Of a DNA stretch of 64,000 nt, positions 43,993 through 53,208 are shown in pieces (positions within the stretch are counted from its first letter, which is position 1; every line of letters begins with the position of its first letter). The stretch lies in contig JAEULB010000118.1 in the NCBI GenBank assembly GCA_016792585.1, positions 1-64,000 of the forward strand, given 5' to 3'. Made by a program: the position numbers and the translations under genes. The notes under the pieces were generated by a model, which saw nothing but the letters and a program-made list of their open reading frames with translations, ran no database searches and was not told where the DNA came from. Source of the stretch: Rhodospirillaceae bacterium (GTDB lineage Bacteria > Pseudomonadota > Alphaproteobacteria > SHVZ01).

Positions 43993-44963
43993 AGGCCGAG
44001 GTAGCCCTTCACGTCCTTGGCGAAGTAGGTCAGCACGAAGTCGGCGCCGGCGCGCTTGAACGCGGTCAGCGCTTCCAGCACCACGGTCTTCTCGTCGATG
44101 GCGCCGGCCTTGGCCGCGAACTTGATCATCGCGTACTCGCCGCTCACCTGGTAGGCGCCGATCGGCAGCAGGGTCTGCGCGCGAAGCCGCTGGATCACGT
44201 CGAGATAGAAAAGGCCGGGCTTCACCATCAGCGCGTCCGCGCCCTCCGCCTCGTCGAGCGCGGATTCGAGCAATGCCGCGCGCGCGTTCGCCGGATCGGC
44301 TTGGTAGGTCTTGCGATCGCCGTTGAGGCGGACACCCGAGGCCTCGCGGAACGGGCCGTAGAGGCCGGAAGCGAACTTCGACGAATAGGAGAGGATCGGC
44401 ACGTGGGCGAACCCGGCGGCATCGACCGCCTCGCGCATCGCCGCGACCATGCCGTCCATCATCGCCGACGGCGCCAGCACGTCGACGCCGGCCCGGCACG
44501 CGGTCACCGACTGCTTCGCTAGGTTCTCCAGCGTCAGGTCGTTGTGGACGTGGCCGTCCTCGTGCAGCACGCCGCAATGGCCGTGGTCGGTGTATTCGCA
44601 GAAGCAGATGTCGGCCATGATCGTCATGTCCGGCGCGTGCTTCTTCGCCTTCGCGACCATGCGGTAGACGAGGCCCTTCTCGGCCCAGGCGTCGCTGCCG
44701 GTCGGGTCCTTGTGGCGCGAGACGCCGAACAGGATCACCGACTTGATGCCGGCGGCGCGCGCCGCGTCCAGCTCCCGCTCGAAGCTCGCTTCCGGATGGC
44801 GGTCGACGCCCGGCATCGCCGCGATCGGCATCTTCTTGTCCAGCTCCTCCTCGATGAAGATCGGATAGATCAGGTCGTCGAGATGGAGGCGGGTCTCGCG
44901 CATCAGGTCGCGGAGCGCCGGCGTGTTGCGGAGCCGGCGCAGGCGGCGGGTGGGCTGGATCAT
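43989..44963 (-). CDS. hemB: Porphobilinogen synthase (delta-aminolevulinic acid dehydratase)
   Basis: A 324-residue enzyme that condenses two 5-aminolevulinate molecules to porphobilinogen in haem synthesis. The Schiff-base lysines are K196 in [14 protein letters not shown] and K248 in [13 protein letters not shown]120, C122 and C130 in [15 protein letters not shown] form the zinc-binding set, so this is the zinc-dependent type rather than the magnesium-only type known from some alphaproteobacteria. Given the zinc-homeostasis genes 1 kb away, this zinc need is of interest. Length is normal. Confidence 0.96.
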   Translation of the reverse strand: MIQPTRRLRRLRNTPALRDLMRETRLHLDDLIYPIFIEEELDKKMPIAAMPGVDRHPEASFERELDAARAAGIKSVILFGVSRHKDPTGSDAWAEKGLVYRMVAKAKKHAPDMTIMADICFCEYTDHGHCGVLHEDGHVHNDLTLENLAKQSVTACRAGVDVLAPSAMMDGMVAAMREAVDAAGFAHVPILSYSSKFASGLYGPFREASGVRLNGDRKTYQADPANARAALLESALDEAEGADALMVKPGLFYLDVIQRLRAQTLLPIGAYQVSGEYAMIKFAAKAGAIDEKTVVLEALTAFKRAGADFVLTYFAKDVKGYLGL

Positions 44964-44988
44964 CGAACGGAAACTCCGACGGGGACGG

Positions 44989-45843
44989 TCAGATGACTTG
45001 CCTCAGCTTGGCACGATCGCCGTCTATCGGTACATGCGGCGGAATGTGCAGCGGCTGGCCGGTGAGGCTGACCTGCAGGAACGCGTCGCCGACCCGCCGC
45101 ATCAGCCAGTACCCGCCATAGGCGGAGACCTGGCCGAAACCTTCGGCGACGGCGACGGTGACGCCGGGGTGGTAGCCCTGGCCGGACTTGGGATCGACCA
45201 GCCAGTCGGCCGTGGTCTGGGCGCGGGCGAAGTCGCCGTCGACCTCGTGCAGCTGGTGCTCGAGGTCGTCGCCGGAGACGATGCCGCCGCGGCGGACCAG
45301 GCGCTTGGCTTCGGCGACGTCGCGGCGGACCGCCCCCATGCGGTGGTCGCCGTCGATGTAGACGAGATCGAAGGACTCCGAGGCGAGGCCGGTCAGCACC
45401 CGGCCGGAATCGCCCTTGATCCGGATCACCCGCCCGTTGCCGCCGGCGCGGGCGACGTTGTAGTCGAACAGCGCCTCCGCGACGCCGGCCTTTGCGGCGA
45501 CATCCATCGCCAGGCCGACGTCCTCGGCCGGCAGGACGCCAGAGGCGTGGACCGCGCGCTCCGGCGTGACCTCCAGATAGGGCTCCCAGAGATCGCAGCA
45601 CCAGACCTCGCCCTTGCCTTCGGCGTAGCGGTCGAGCGCGTCCAGCCAGGTCAGCGCCGAGGCGCCGACCCAGGAGCCGATCTCGAGGATGCGGAGCGGC
45701 TGGCCGCGGCGGATCTGGGTGAGCAGATGCACGGTCGCCTGCATGTAGATGTAGCGCTCGGCCGAGCTCTGGATGCCGAACAGGCCGGGCGGGAAGTACG
45801 GCTTGCCTCCGGCCAGCGCATGCAGGACGCGATCGAGCGACAT
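44989..45843 (-). CDS. Class I SAM-dependent methyltransferase
   Basis: A 284-residue protein with a methyltransferase fold of the Methyltransf_24 type. Motif I is [18 protein letters not shown] (about 70-87); [19 protein letters not shown] and [13 protein letters not shown] are the next conserved segments and resemble O-methyltransferases and cephalosporin-hydroxylase-like proteins. The substrate is unknown. I chose the ATG at 45843 because upstream sequence in the same frame is low-complexity arginine-rich; the Shine-Dalgarno is weak. It lies 7 nt downstream of the cobW-family gene on the same strand and may be co-transcribed with zur-cobW. Confidence 0.8.
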   Translation of the reverse strand: MSLDRVLHALAGGKPYFPPGLFGIQSSAERYIYMQATVHLLTQIRRGQPLRILEIGSWVGASALTWLDALDRYAEGKGEVWCCDLWEPYLEVTPERAVHASGVLPAEDVGLAMDVAAKAGVAEALFDYNVARAGGNGRVIRIKGDSGRVLTGLASESFDLVYIDGDHRMGAVRRDVAEAKRLVRRGGIVSGDDLEHQLHEVDGDFARAQTTADWLVDPKSGQGYHPGVTVAVAEGFGQVSAYGGYWLMRRVGDAFLQVSLTGQPLHIPPHVPIDGDRAKLRQVI

Positions 45844-45850
45844 GCCGGCG

Positions 45851-46969
45851 TCAGGCCGCCGACGCCTGGGACTTGAACAACGCGTCGAGCGCCTTCTCGA
45901 CATACTCCTTGTCGAGGTCGCGGGTGATGAACACCAGCCTGGAGCGCTTGTCGTCGCCCGGCGGCCAGGCCTGGAGGGTCGCCGGCGGATGGAAAAGATG
46001 CTGGACGCCGTGGACGACGATCGGTTTCTCGGACTCGTTCACGTTGAGGATGCCCTTCACCCGCAGCAGGTTCGGCCCGTGCGTCTGGGCGAAGAGGTCG
46101 AGGGCCTCGGCGATCTCGGCCCAGGCGAAGGGCCGATCGAAGGATAGGCAGAAGGCACGGATGCGGTCGTCGTGCCGATTCACGTCGAGCTTGGCGTGAT
46201 CATGATCGTGATCGTGATCATGATCATGGTCGTGATGGTCGTGATCGTGATGATGATCGTGGCCGTGCTCGGCGGCGTAGGCTTCCTCGTTCAGCCACTT
46301 GGCGACGTCGGCGGTCTTGGTCTTCGGGTCGTAGAGGCCGCAATCCATCAGCTGGCGCGGGTCGATCTGGCCCAGGGTCGCGCGCACGATCGGCGCCGCC
46401 GGGTTCAGGCGATGGAGCCGTTCCAGCAGGGCTTCGACCGCCTTCGGCTCGGCAATGTCGGTCTTGGTCAGCACGATGCGGTCGGCGACCGCCGCCTGCT
46501 TGACCGGCTCAGGCTGCGCGTCGAGCTGGCTCGTGCCGTGGACCGCGTCCACCGTCGTCACCACGCCGTCGAGGCGGAAGCGCGCGGCGACCAGCGGGTC
46601 GCTCATCAGGGTGTGCAGGATCGGCGCCGGGTCGGCAAGGCCCGTGGTCTCGATCACCACGCGGTCGAACTCCGGCACCTCGCCCCGCACGCGTTTCAGG
46701 AACAGGTTGCGCATCGTGTCGATCAGGTCGCCGCGGACGGTGCAGCAGAGGCAGCCCGAGTTCAGCAGCACCACACCCTCGGAGCTGGATTCGATCAGCG
46801 TGTGGTCGAGGCCGATCTCGCCGAACTCGTTGACGATCACCGCGACCTTGTCGAGGCCCGGCTGGGTCAGCAGGTGCTTCAAGAGGGTGGTCTTGCCCGA
46901 TCCTAAGAAGCCGGTCAGCACGCTCACCGGCAGGCGTTCGGTCGTCCGGATCTCCGGCGCTTCGCTCAT
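45851..46969 (-). CDS. CobW/COG0523-family GTP-binding zinc metallochaperone
   Basis: A 372-residue G3E GTPase. P-loop GFLGSGKTT (20-28), NEFGEIGLD, the metal-binding CxCC at residues 73-76 (GCLCC), ETTGLADP, and TKTD are present. A histidine/aspartate-rich stretch (about 234-258) precedes the CobW C-terminal domain. Zur-regulated members insert zinc into client enzymes under zinc limitation. It lies 18 nt downstream of zur on the same strand, making zinc the likely metal; zinc-dependent HemB encoded nearby is a possible client, by inference only. Confidence 0.9.
   Translation of the reverse strand: MSEAPEIRTTERLPVSVLTGFLGSGKTTLLKHLLTQPGLDKVAVIVNEFGEIGLDHTLIESSSEGVVLLNSGCLCCTVRGDLIDTMRNLFLKRVRGEVPEFDRVVIETTGLADPAPILHTLMSDPLVAARFRLDGVVTTVDAVHGTSQLDAQPEPVKQAAVADRIVLTKTDIAEPKAVEALLERLHRLNPAAPIVRATLGQIDPRQLMDCGLYDPKTKTADVAKWLNEEAYAAEHGHDHHHDHDHHDHDHDHDHDHDHAKLDVNRHDDRIRAFCLSFDRPFAWAEIAEALDLFAQTHGPNLLRVKGILNVNESEKPIVVHGVQHLFHPPATLQAWPPGDDKRSRLVFITRDLDKEYVEKALDALFKSQASAA
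46197..46263. repeat. GATCRT hexanucleotide repeats encoding the His/Asp tract
   Basis: An imperfect run of GATCAT/GATCGT units within the cobW-family gene, encoding alternating His and Asp. Slippage could change the number of His-Asp pairs in frame. Confidence 0.75.
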
Positions 46970-46987
46970 GGTCGTCGTCCTTGGATG

Positions 46988-47494
46988 CTAGTGGGCGTGG
47001 GCGTGCGGCTCGGCCGCCGCCCCGCCGGCGCAGCGCCGGCAGAGGCCCTTGACCTCGATGGTGACATGCCCCGGTCGGAAGCCGGCGAGGCCGGCTGCCT
47101 TGACCAGTGCCGCCTGGATGCCGGCATCCGCGATCTCGGTCGCGGTGCCGCAGGCGGTGCAGAGCAGGAATTGCCCGGAATGCGGTGCCTTCGGGCTGGC
47201 GCAGCCGATGAAGGCGTTCAGGCTTTCGATCCGGTGGACCAGACCTTGCTCCAGCAGGAACTCGAGCGCCCGGTAGACCGTCGGGGGCGCTGCCCGTCTT
47301 CCGTCGCCGCCGAGGCGCGAGAGGATGTCGTAGGCGCCGACCGGCTCGTGGCTGGTCCAGACCAGCTCCAGGACCCGCCGGCGGAGCTCGGTCAGCCGCG
47401 CCCCGCGCTCGGCGCAGATCGTCTCGGCCTCGGCCAAGGCGTCTTCGATGCAGGTGGCGTGGTCGTGATCGTCGGCCGATCGGCGATCGGGCAT
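46988..47494 (-). CDS. zur: Fur-family zinc uptake regulator
   Basis: A 168-residue Fur-family repressor. The winged helix covers about 25-95 (LTELRRRVLELVWTSHEPVGAYDIL, then PPTVYRALEFLLEQGLVHRIES). The structural zinc site is formed by CTACG and CRRC; the sensory site includes H105 region residues around SPKAPHSGQFLLC. His-rich ends (DDHDHATC at the start, EPHAHAH at the end) are common in Zur. It should repress zinc-acquisition genes when zinc is sufficient. GGAGAAGGAC precedes the ATG. It is divergent from the ZnuA-like gene across a candidate Zur box and is followed by the metallochaperone gene. Confidence 0.92.
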   Translation of the reverse strand: MPDRRSADDHDHATCIEDALAEAETICAERGARLTELRRRVLELVWTSHEPVGAYDILSRLGGDGRRAAPPTVYRALEFLLEQGLVHRIESLNAFIGCASPKAPHSGQFLLCTACGTATEIADAGIQAALVKAAGLAGFRPGHVTIEVKGLCRRCAGGAAAEPHAHAH

Positions 47495-47517
47495 GTCCTT
47501 CTCCGCCCAACCGGGCT

Positions 47518-47539
47518 GATACGCTACAATATAGCGATC
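47518..47539. promoter_or_regulatory. Candidate Zur box between zur and the ZnuA-like gene
   Basis: GAT-A-CGCTA-CAATA-TAGCG-ATC is an inverted repeat with an AT-rich centre in the 79-nt divergent promoter region. Position and symmetry fit a Zur operator controlling both directions, although it does not match the classical TATAACATT-type consensus well. Confidence 0.55.
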
Positions 47540-47573
47540 GAGGGCGGCGGGTGCACGCCCGGGCGAGGGGGAA

Positions 47574-48512
47574 TTGAGGCGGTTCTGTCTCCTCTTGGCG
47601 TTGATTTTCGCGGCTGAAGCCGCGCGGGCGGCCGAGCCGCCTCGGGTCGTCGTCACGCTCAAGCCGGTCCAGGCCCTGGCCGCGGCGGTGATGGCCGGGG
47701 TGGGCAGGCCGGAACTCCTGGTCCGCGGGAACGCCGCGCCGTCGTCGTTCTCCCTCCGCCCCGCCGAGGTCCGGCTGATGAACACGGCGACCATCGTGGT
47801 CTTCGTCTCGGAGTCCCTGGAGACCTTCGTCGTCCGGGCGCTCGAGAACCTGCCGCAGGACGCGCGGGTGGTCGAGCTGATGGCCGCCGACGGGCTCAAG
47901 CTGCTGCCGCAGAGGCTCGGGCCCAACTGGGTGGAGGACGACGCGCCCAAGGCGAGCCCACGGCCGTTGGGCACCGATCCGGGCGAGGAGCTCGACACCG
48001 ACCCGCATATCTGGCTCGACACCGACAACGCCCGCGCGATCGCCCAGGCGATCGCCGACGAGCTCAGCGACGCCGATCCCGGCCGCGCCCAGACCTATGC
48101 CCGGAACCTCCAGGCGCTCGGCCAGCGCCTGGAGCAGCTCGACCAGGAGATCGCCAAGACGATGTCCGGGGTGAAGGCCTCGCCGTTCCTGGTGCTGCAC
48201 GACAGCTTCCAGTACTTCGAGAAGCGCTATGGGCTGACGGCGGCCGGGGCGATCACCCGGCGCCCGGATCTTCGCCCGTCGCCCAGGCGCGTGAGCCAGG
48301 CCAAGGCCCGGATCACCGAGGCCGGCGCGGCCTGCGTCTTCGCCGAGCCGCAATACCCCGACACCCACGCCAAGATGGTCAGCGACGGCACGCCGGCGAA
48401 GCTCGGGCGGATCGATGCGCTGGGGGCGACCTTGCCGGAAACCGCCGAGGCGTACCCGGCGTTGCTCAAGAGCGTGGCCGAAGGATTCAGGGCCTGCCTG
48501 GGCACGAAGTGA
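47574..48512 (+). CDS. ZnuA-like zinc ABC transporter substrate-binding protein, atypical
   Basis: A 312-residue periplasmic protein with a signal peptide (cleavage near ARA, residue 19). It aligns along its length with ZnuA: SFSLRPAEVRLMNTATIVVFV, DPHIWLDTDNARAIA, FLVLHDSFQYFEKRYGLT and ACVFAEPQYP. Two zinc-binding histidines (in DPHIWL and VLHDSF) remain, but the first one, in the usual PHxYSLRP motif, is replaced by serine (APSSFSLRP), and the His-rich loop is absent. No znuB or znuC is adjacent. The start is a TTG at 47574 after GAGGGGGA. It may be a low-affinity or modified receptor, or a zinc chaperone serving a transporter elsewhere. Confidence 0.85.
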   Translation: MRRFCLLLALIFAAEAARAAEPPRVVVTLKPVQALAAAVMAGVGRPELLVRGNAAPSSFSLRPAEVRLMNTATIVVFVSESLETFVVRALENLPQDARVVELMAADGLKLLPQRLGPNWVEDDAPKASPRPLGTDPGEELDTDPHIWLDTDNARAIAQAIADELSDADPGRAQTYARNLQALGQRLEQLDQEIAKTMSGVKASPFLVLHDSFQYFEKRYGLTAAGAITRRPDLRPSPRRVSQAKARITEAGAACVFAEPQYPDTHAKMVSDGTPAKLGRIDALGATLPETAEAYPALLKSVAEGFRACLGTK

Positions 48513-49180
48513 TCCGATCGCCTCTGCTTGCGTACATGACTCGTATGAGCCGCGCCGTTCCGCTCGCGTTGTGCCTCGTCCTGCTTCCCGGCTGGGCGGA
48601 AGCGGAGACGCGACGCTTCGACTTCGAGGTCAAGCGCAATGGCCGCCCGATCGGGAGCCATGTCGTGACGGTCGAGAAGAATGGGGAGGAGACGCAGGTG
48701 CAGGTCGCCCTCGATCTCGCGGTCACCTTCGGCCCGTTCACGCTCTACCGCTACACCCACCGCTCGGCGGAACGCTGGTTGCGCGACCGGCTGCAATCGG
48801 TCGAGGCGACGACCGACGACGACGGAACCAAGTACGCCCTTCGGGCGTGGGCCGCAGGCGGCAAGGTCGATCTCGACGGGCCGGAAGGTCGGCAGACGGG
48901 AACCGCCGACACGATGCCATCGAGCTACTGGAACCCGCGTCTTCGACACGCGGCGACCTGGATCGAGACGCATTGGGGCGTGCTCCAGCCGATCAGGATC
49001 GCCAAGGGCGAGCCCGTGACCCTCAATCTCCCCGGCCGCACGGTCAAGGCGATCCCGCACACGATCACCAGCGAGAAGGCCGAGGTGACGCCCCTCTACA
49101 CCGAGGACGGCGAGTGGGTCGGCATGACCTTCGAGCTCTGGGGCGCCAACTTCGAATACGCGATGCGGACCGCACCGTGA
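48509..49180 (+). CDS. Secreted DUF6134-like protein
   Basis: A 223-residue protein with a signal peptide ending AEA-E (about 33 residues from the GTG). The mature part starts RRFDFEVKRNGRPIGSHVV and is rich in beta strands; it looks like the DUF6134 family of periplasmic proteins of unknown role. The GTG at 48509 overlaps the previous stop (GTGA), but ATGs at 48536 and 48545 would give a more ordinary signal peptide, and a candidate promoter overlaps the first codons. It is followed in overlap by the SDR gene, so it belongs to the SDR/NTF2 operon. Confidence 0.72.
   Translation: MIRSPLLAYMTRMSRAVPLALCLVLLPGWAEAETRRFDFEVKRNGRPIGSHVVTVEKNGEETQVQVALDLAVTFGPFTLYRYTHRSAERWLRDRLQSVEATTDDDGTKYALRAWAAGGKVDLDGPEGRQTGTADTMPSSYWNPRLRHAATWIETHWGVLQPIRIAKGEPVTLNLPGRTVKAIPHTITSEKAEVTPLYTEDGEWVGMTFELWGANFEYAMRTAP
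48510..48538 (+). promoter_or_regulatory. Second candidate ECF-sigma promoter (TGATCC type)
   Basis: TGATCC (48510-48515), 17-nt spacer and TACATG (48533-48538). It resembles the candidate at 3389-3418 and precedes the SDR/NTF2 genes that belong to the same stress module in other genomes. If used, translation would start at ATG 48545. Weak evidence taken alone. Confidence 0.3.
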
Positions 49181-49926
49181 CGGGCAAGCTTGCCTGGATC
49201 ACCGGCGCCTCGACCGGCATCGGCCGGGCGCTGGCGCTCAGGCTGGTCCGCGACGGCTGGCGGGTCGCCGCCTCGGCGCGCGGATCCGATGCGCTGACCG
49301 GGCTCGCGAACGAGAGCGGCGGCGCGATCCGCGCCTTTCCGCTCGACGTCACCGATGCCGGCGCGACCCTGCGCGTCGCCGCCGAAATCGAGCGCGAGCT
49401 CGGTGCCGTCGATCTCGCAGTCGTCAATGCCGGCACCGATGCGCGCACGCCGGCGACCGACTTCGATGCGGCGGTCGTGCGCCGCGTGATCGAGGTCAAC
49501 CTGATCGGAGCATCCAACACGCTGGCGGCGGCGATGCCGGAGATGATCCGCCGGCGCGCCGGGCAGATCGCGGTCGTCGCCTCGGTCGCAGGATATCGCG
49601 GCCTGCCACGCGCCGCGGCCTATTCGGCGAGCAAGGCCGGCCTGATCGCGCTCGCCGAGGGGCTCAAGTTCGATCTCGACAAGCACGGCGTGAAGATCCA
49701 GGTGATCTGCCCGGGCTTCGTGCGCACGCCGCTCACCGACAGGAACGACTTCGCCATGCCGTTCCTGATGGACGCCGACGAAGCCGCCGGGCGCATCGCG
49801 CGCGGCCTGGAGGGGTCGGCCTTCGAGATCGCCTTCCCGCGCCGCTTCGCCTGGATGCTGAAGCTGCTCGGCTGCCTGCCGGACCGGCTCTACTTCCCGC
49901 TGGTGGCGAAGGCGACCGGAGCGTGA
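49177..49926 (+). CDS. Short-chain dehydrogenase/reductase
   Basis: A 249-residue NAD(P)-dependent oxidoreductase. Cofactor motif GASTGIGRA, VNAGT (NAG), the catalytic serine in VASVAGYRG and Y-x3-K in AAYSASKAGL are all present; PGFVRTPLT follows. The GTG start overlaps the previous stop (GTGA). With the NTF2-like gene downstream it forms the SDR-NTF2 pair that in other proteobacteria adjoins the FAD oxidoreductase/DUF1365/CFA genes, here found 40 kb away. The substrate may be a modified lipid-derived molecule, by context only. Confidence 0.88.
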   Translation: MTGKLAWITGASTGIGRALALRLVRDGWRVAASARGSDALTGLANESGGAIRAFPLDVTDAGATLRVAAEIERELGAVDLAVVNAGTDARTPATDFDAAVVRRVIEVNLIGASNTLAAAMPEMIRRRAGQIAVVASVAGYRGLPRAAAYSASKAGLIALAEGLKFDLDKHGVKIQVICPGFVRTPLTDRNDFAMPFLMDADEAAGRIARGLEGSAFEIAFPRRFAWMLKLLGCLPDRLYFPLVAKATGA

Positions 49927-50366
49927 GCAACCGTTGGCTGGAGCCGGCCCGTGCCTATGCGCGCGCCTTCGAGGCGCTGACACCGCAGACCCTGCCCGAT
50001 CTCGTGAAGCTGTGGACCGAGGACGTGGTCTTCGTCGACCCGTTCAACAAAGTACGCGGCCACTCCGCCTCGCTCGCGGTCTACCGGCACATGTATCTCA
50101 CCACCGACGAGCCGCGCTTTCACGTCCTCGACGTGACGGCTTCGGACACCGCGGCCTATCTCAAGTGGCGGATGACCTTCCGCCCGAAGGGGAAGCCCGA
50201 GACCTGGACGATCGAGGGCATGAGCGACCTCGCCTTCGCCGAGGACGGCCGGGTGCGCTCGCATGTCGACCATTGGGACGCGGCGAGCCAGCTCTACGAG
50301 AAGGTGACCGGACTCGGCTGGTTGATGCGGTTCCTCAAGAGCCGGCTCAAAGCGCCCATCGCCTAA
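49923..50366 (+). CDS. NTF2-like (SnoaL-fold) protein
   Basis: A 147-residue single-domain protein with the cone-shaped alpha+beta barrel pattern of nuclear transport factor 2-like proteins: YARAFEALTPQTLPDLVKLW, VVFVDPFNKVRG, then three beta strands ending VRSHVDHWDAASQLYEKV. No catalytic role can be assigned. The GTG start overlaps the SDR stop. Its last 20 nt overlap the convergent nucleotide-sugar dehydrogenase gene. Confidence 0.82.
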   Translation: MSNRWLEPARAYARAFEALTPQTLPDLVKLWTEDVVFVDPFNKVRGHSASLAVYRHMYLTTDEPRFHVLDVTASDTAAYLKWRMTFRPKGKPETWTIEGMSDLAFAEDGRVRSHVDHWDAASQLYEKVTGLGWLMRFLKSRLKAPIA

Positions 50367-51615
50367 GGCCGCCCGGCAGCACACGGCTGCGCCAGATTCC
50401 CTTGATGTCGGCGACCAGGCCCCGCGAGGTCAGCAGCCGCATGAAGTCGGCATCGACGAAGCCGCGATAGGCGTCGTGTGCGACGGCGCCCACGATGGCG
50501 TCCATACCGGCGAAGCCCTGGAGGTCGCGGGCGAGTGCGAGGCCGTAGTGCTCGTCGGCCTCGCCGGGATCGCCGAGCGGGTCGTGCACCGAGACCTCGG
50601 CGCCCAGGGTCTCCAGCCGGCGCACCAGGTCGACGACCTTGCTGTTGCGGAGGTCGGGCACGTTTTCCTTGAAGGTCAGGCCCAGCACCAGCACGCGCGC
50701 ACCCTGGCGCGACCCCAGTGCTTCCCAGATCCGGTCGGCGAAGAAAGCGCCCATGCCGTCGTTGATGCGCCTCCCGGCGAGGATGACCTGCGGATCGAGC
50801 CCACTCTCTGTCGCTGCATGCGCCAGGTAGTAGGGGTCGACACCGATGCAATGCCCGCCGACCAGCCCCGGTGTGTATCGGTGGAAGTTCCACTTGGTGC
50901 CGGCCGCTTCCAGCACGTCGTGCACCGAGAGCCCGAGGCGCTCGAAGATCATCGAGACCTCGTTGATGAAGGCGATGTTGATGTCGCGCTGGGCGTTCTC
51001 GATCACCTTTGCCGCTTCGGCCGTGCGGATGTCCTTGGCGACGAAGATGCTGGCGGCGACGGTGCCGTAGATGCGCTCCAGCAGGGCTGCAACTTCCGGC
51101 GTCTGTCCGGCGACCACTTTCGGGATCCTGGAGAGCCCGTGCAGCGGATCGCCGACATTGATGCGTTCGGGCGAGTATCCGAGGAAAAAGTCGCGTCCCA
51201 CCTTCAGGCCCGAGGTCTTCTCCAGGATCGGGCCGGCGACGTCCTCGGTCACGCCGGGATAGACCGTGCTCTCGAACACGACCACGGCGCCTTTGCCGAC
51301 GTGGCGGCCGACCGTCTCGGCGGCACCGCGGACGGCGGCGAGGTCTGGCCGGTTCTCGTGGTCGACAGGGGTCGGCGCGGTCACGATGTAGACGTCGCGG
51401 CCATCCAGCACCTTGGGATCGGCCGAGGCCTCGATCGTGGCGATCGCCGCGCGGTCGACCTCGCGGGTGCGGTCATGGCCCCGCTTCAGCTCGTCGATCC
51501 TGCTCTCGTCGATGTCGTATCCGACGGTCGGGAACGAGCGGGCCAGCGCAACGGCGAGCGGCAGGCCGACATAGCCCAGGCCGACGACGGCGATCTTAGG
51601 TGTGGCTTCCTGCAT
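50347..51615 (-). CDS. UDP-N-acetylhexosamine/UDP-sugar 6-dehydrogenase (nucleotide sugar dehydrogenase)
   Basis: A 422-residue NAD-dependent four-electron dehydrogenase. N-terminal NAD motif VVGLGYVGLPL, VESTVYPG-like FESTVYPGVTE, GYSPERINVGD, K203/N207 in AAKVIENAQRD, and the catalytic C256 in GGHCIGVDPYYL; GLTFKENVPDLRNSK in the C-terminal domain. The GYSPERINPG-like pattern groups it with WbpA/TviB/VipA enzymes acting on UDP-GlcNAc or UDP-GalNAc rather than UDP-glucose. The product feeds O-antigen or capsule synthesis; no other polysaccharide genes are adjacent. It is divergent from mmsA. Confidence 0.88.
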   Translation of the reverse strand: MQEATPKIAVVGLGYVGLPLAVALARSFPTVGYDIDESRIDELKRGHDRTREVDRAAIATIEASADPKVLDGRDVYIVTAPTPVDHENRPDLAAVRGAAETVGRHVGKGAVVVFESTVYPGVTEDVAGPILEKTSGLKVGRDFFLGYSPERINVGDPLHGLSRIPKVVAGQTPEVAALLERIYGTVAASIFVAKDIRTAEAAKVIENAQRDINIAFINEVSMIFERLGLSVHDVLEAAGTKWNFHRYTPGLVGGHCIGVDPYYLAHAATESGLDPQVILAGRRINDGMGAFFADRIWEALGSRQGARVLVLGLTFKENVPDLRNSKVVDLVRRLETLGAEVSVHDPLGDPGEADEHYGLALARDLQGFAGMDAIVGAVAHDAYRGFVDADFMRLLTSRGLVADIKGIWRSRVLPGGLRRWAL

Positions 51616-51680
51616 GGACGACGGCTCGGGCCCCGTGGTTTGATCGGCGCATATAACCGTTTCTTGAAGGGCGAGGAAAC

Positions 51681-53177
<1,497 letters not shown>

Positions 53178-53181
53178 TGCC

Positions 53182-53208
53182 GGCGGACCGGATCAGTACC
53201 GGTCCGCC
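53182..53208. terminator. Hairpin between convergent mmsA and ppk2
   Basis: A perfect 10-bp stem GGCGGACCGG / CCGGTCCGCC with a 7-nt loop spans the 15-nt gap and the last ppk2 codons. There is no T run in either direction; it may act as a weak bidirectional terminator. Confidence 0.5.

Noticed and set aside
46197-46263. GATCRT repeats as a possible CRISPR or intergenic microsatellite
   Set aside because: They are inside the cobW-family gene, in frame, and encode the His-Asp metal tract; no spacers are present.
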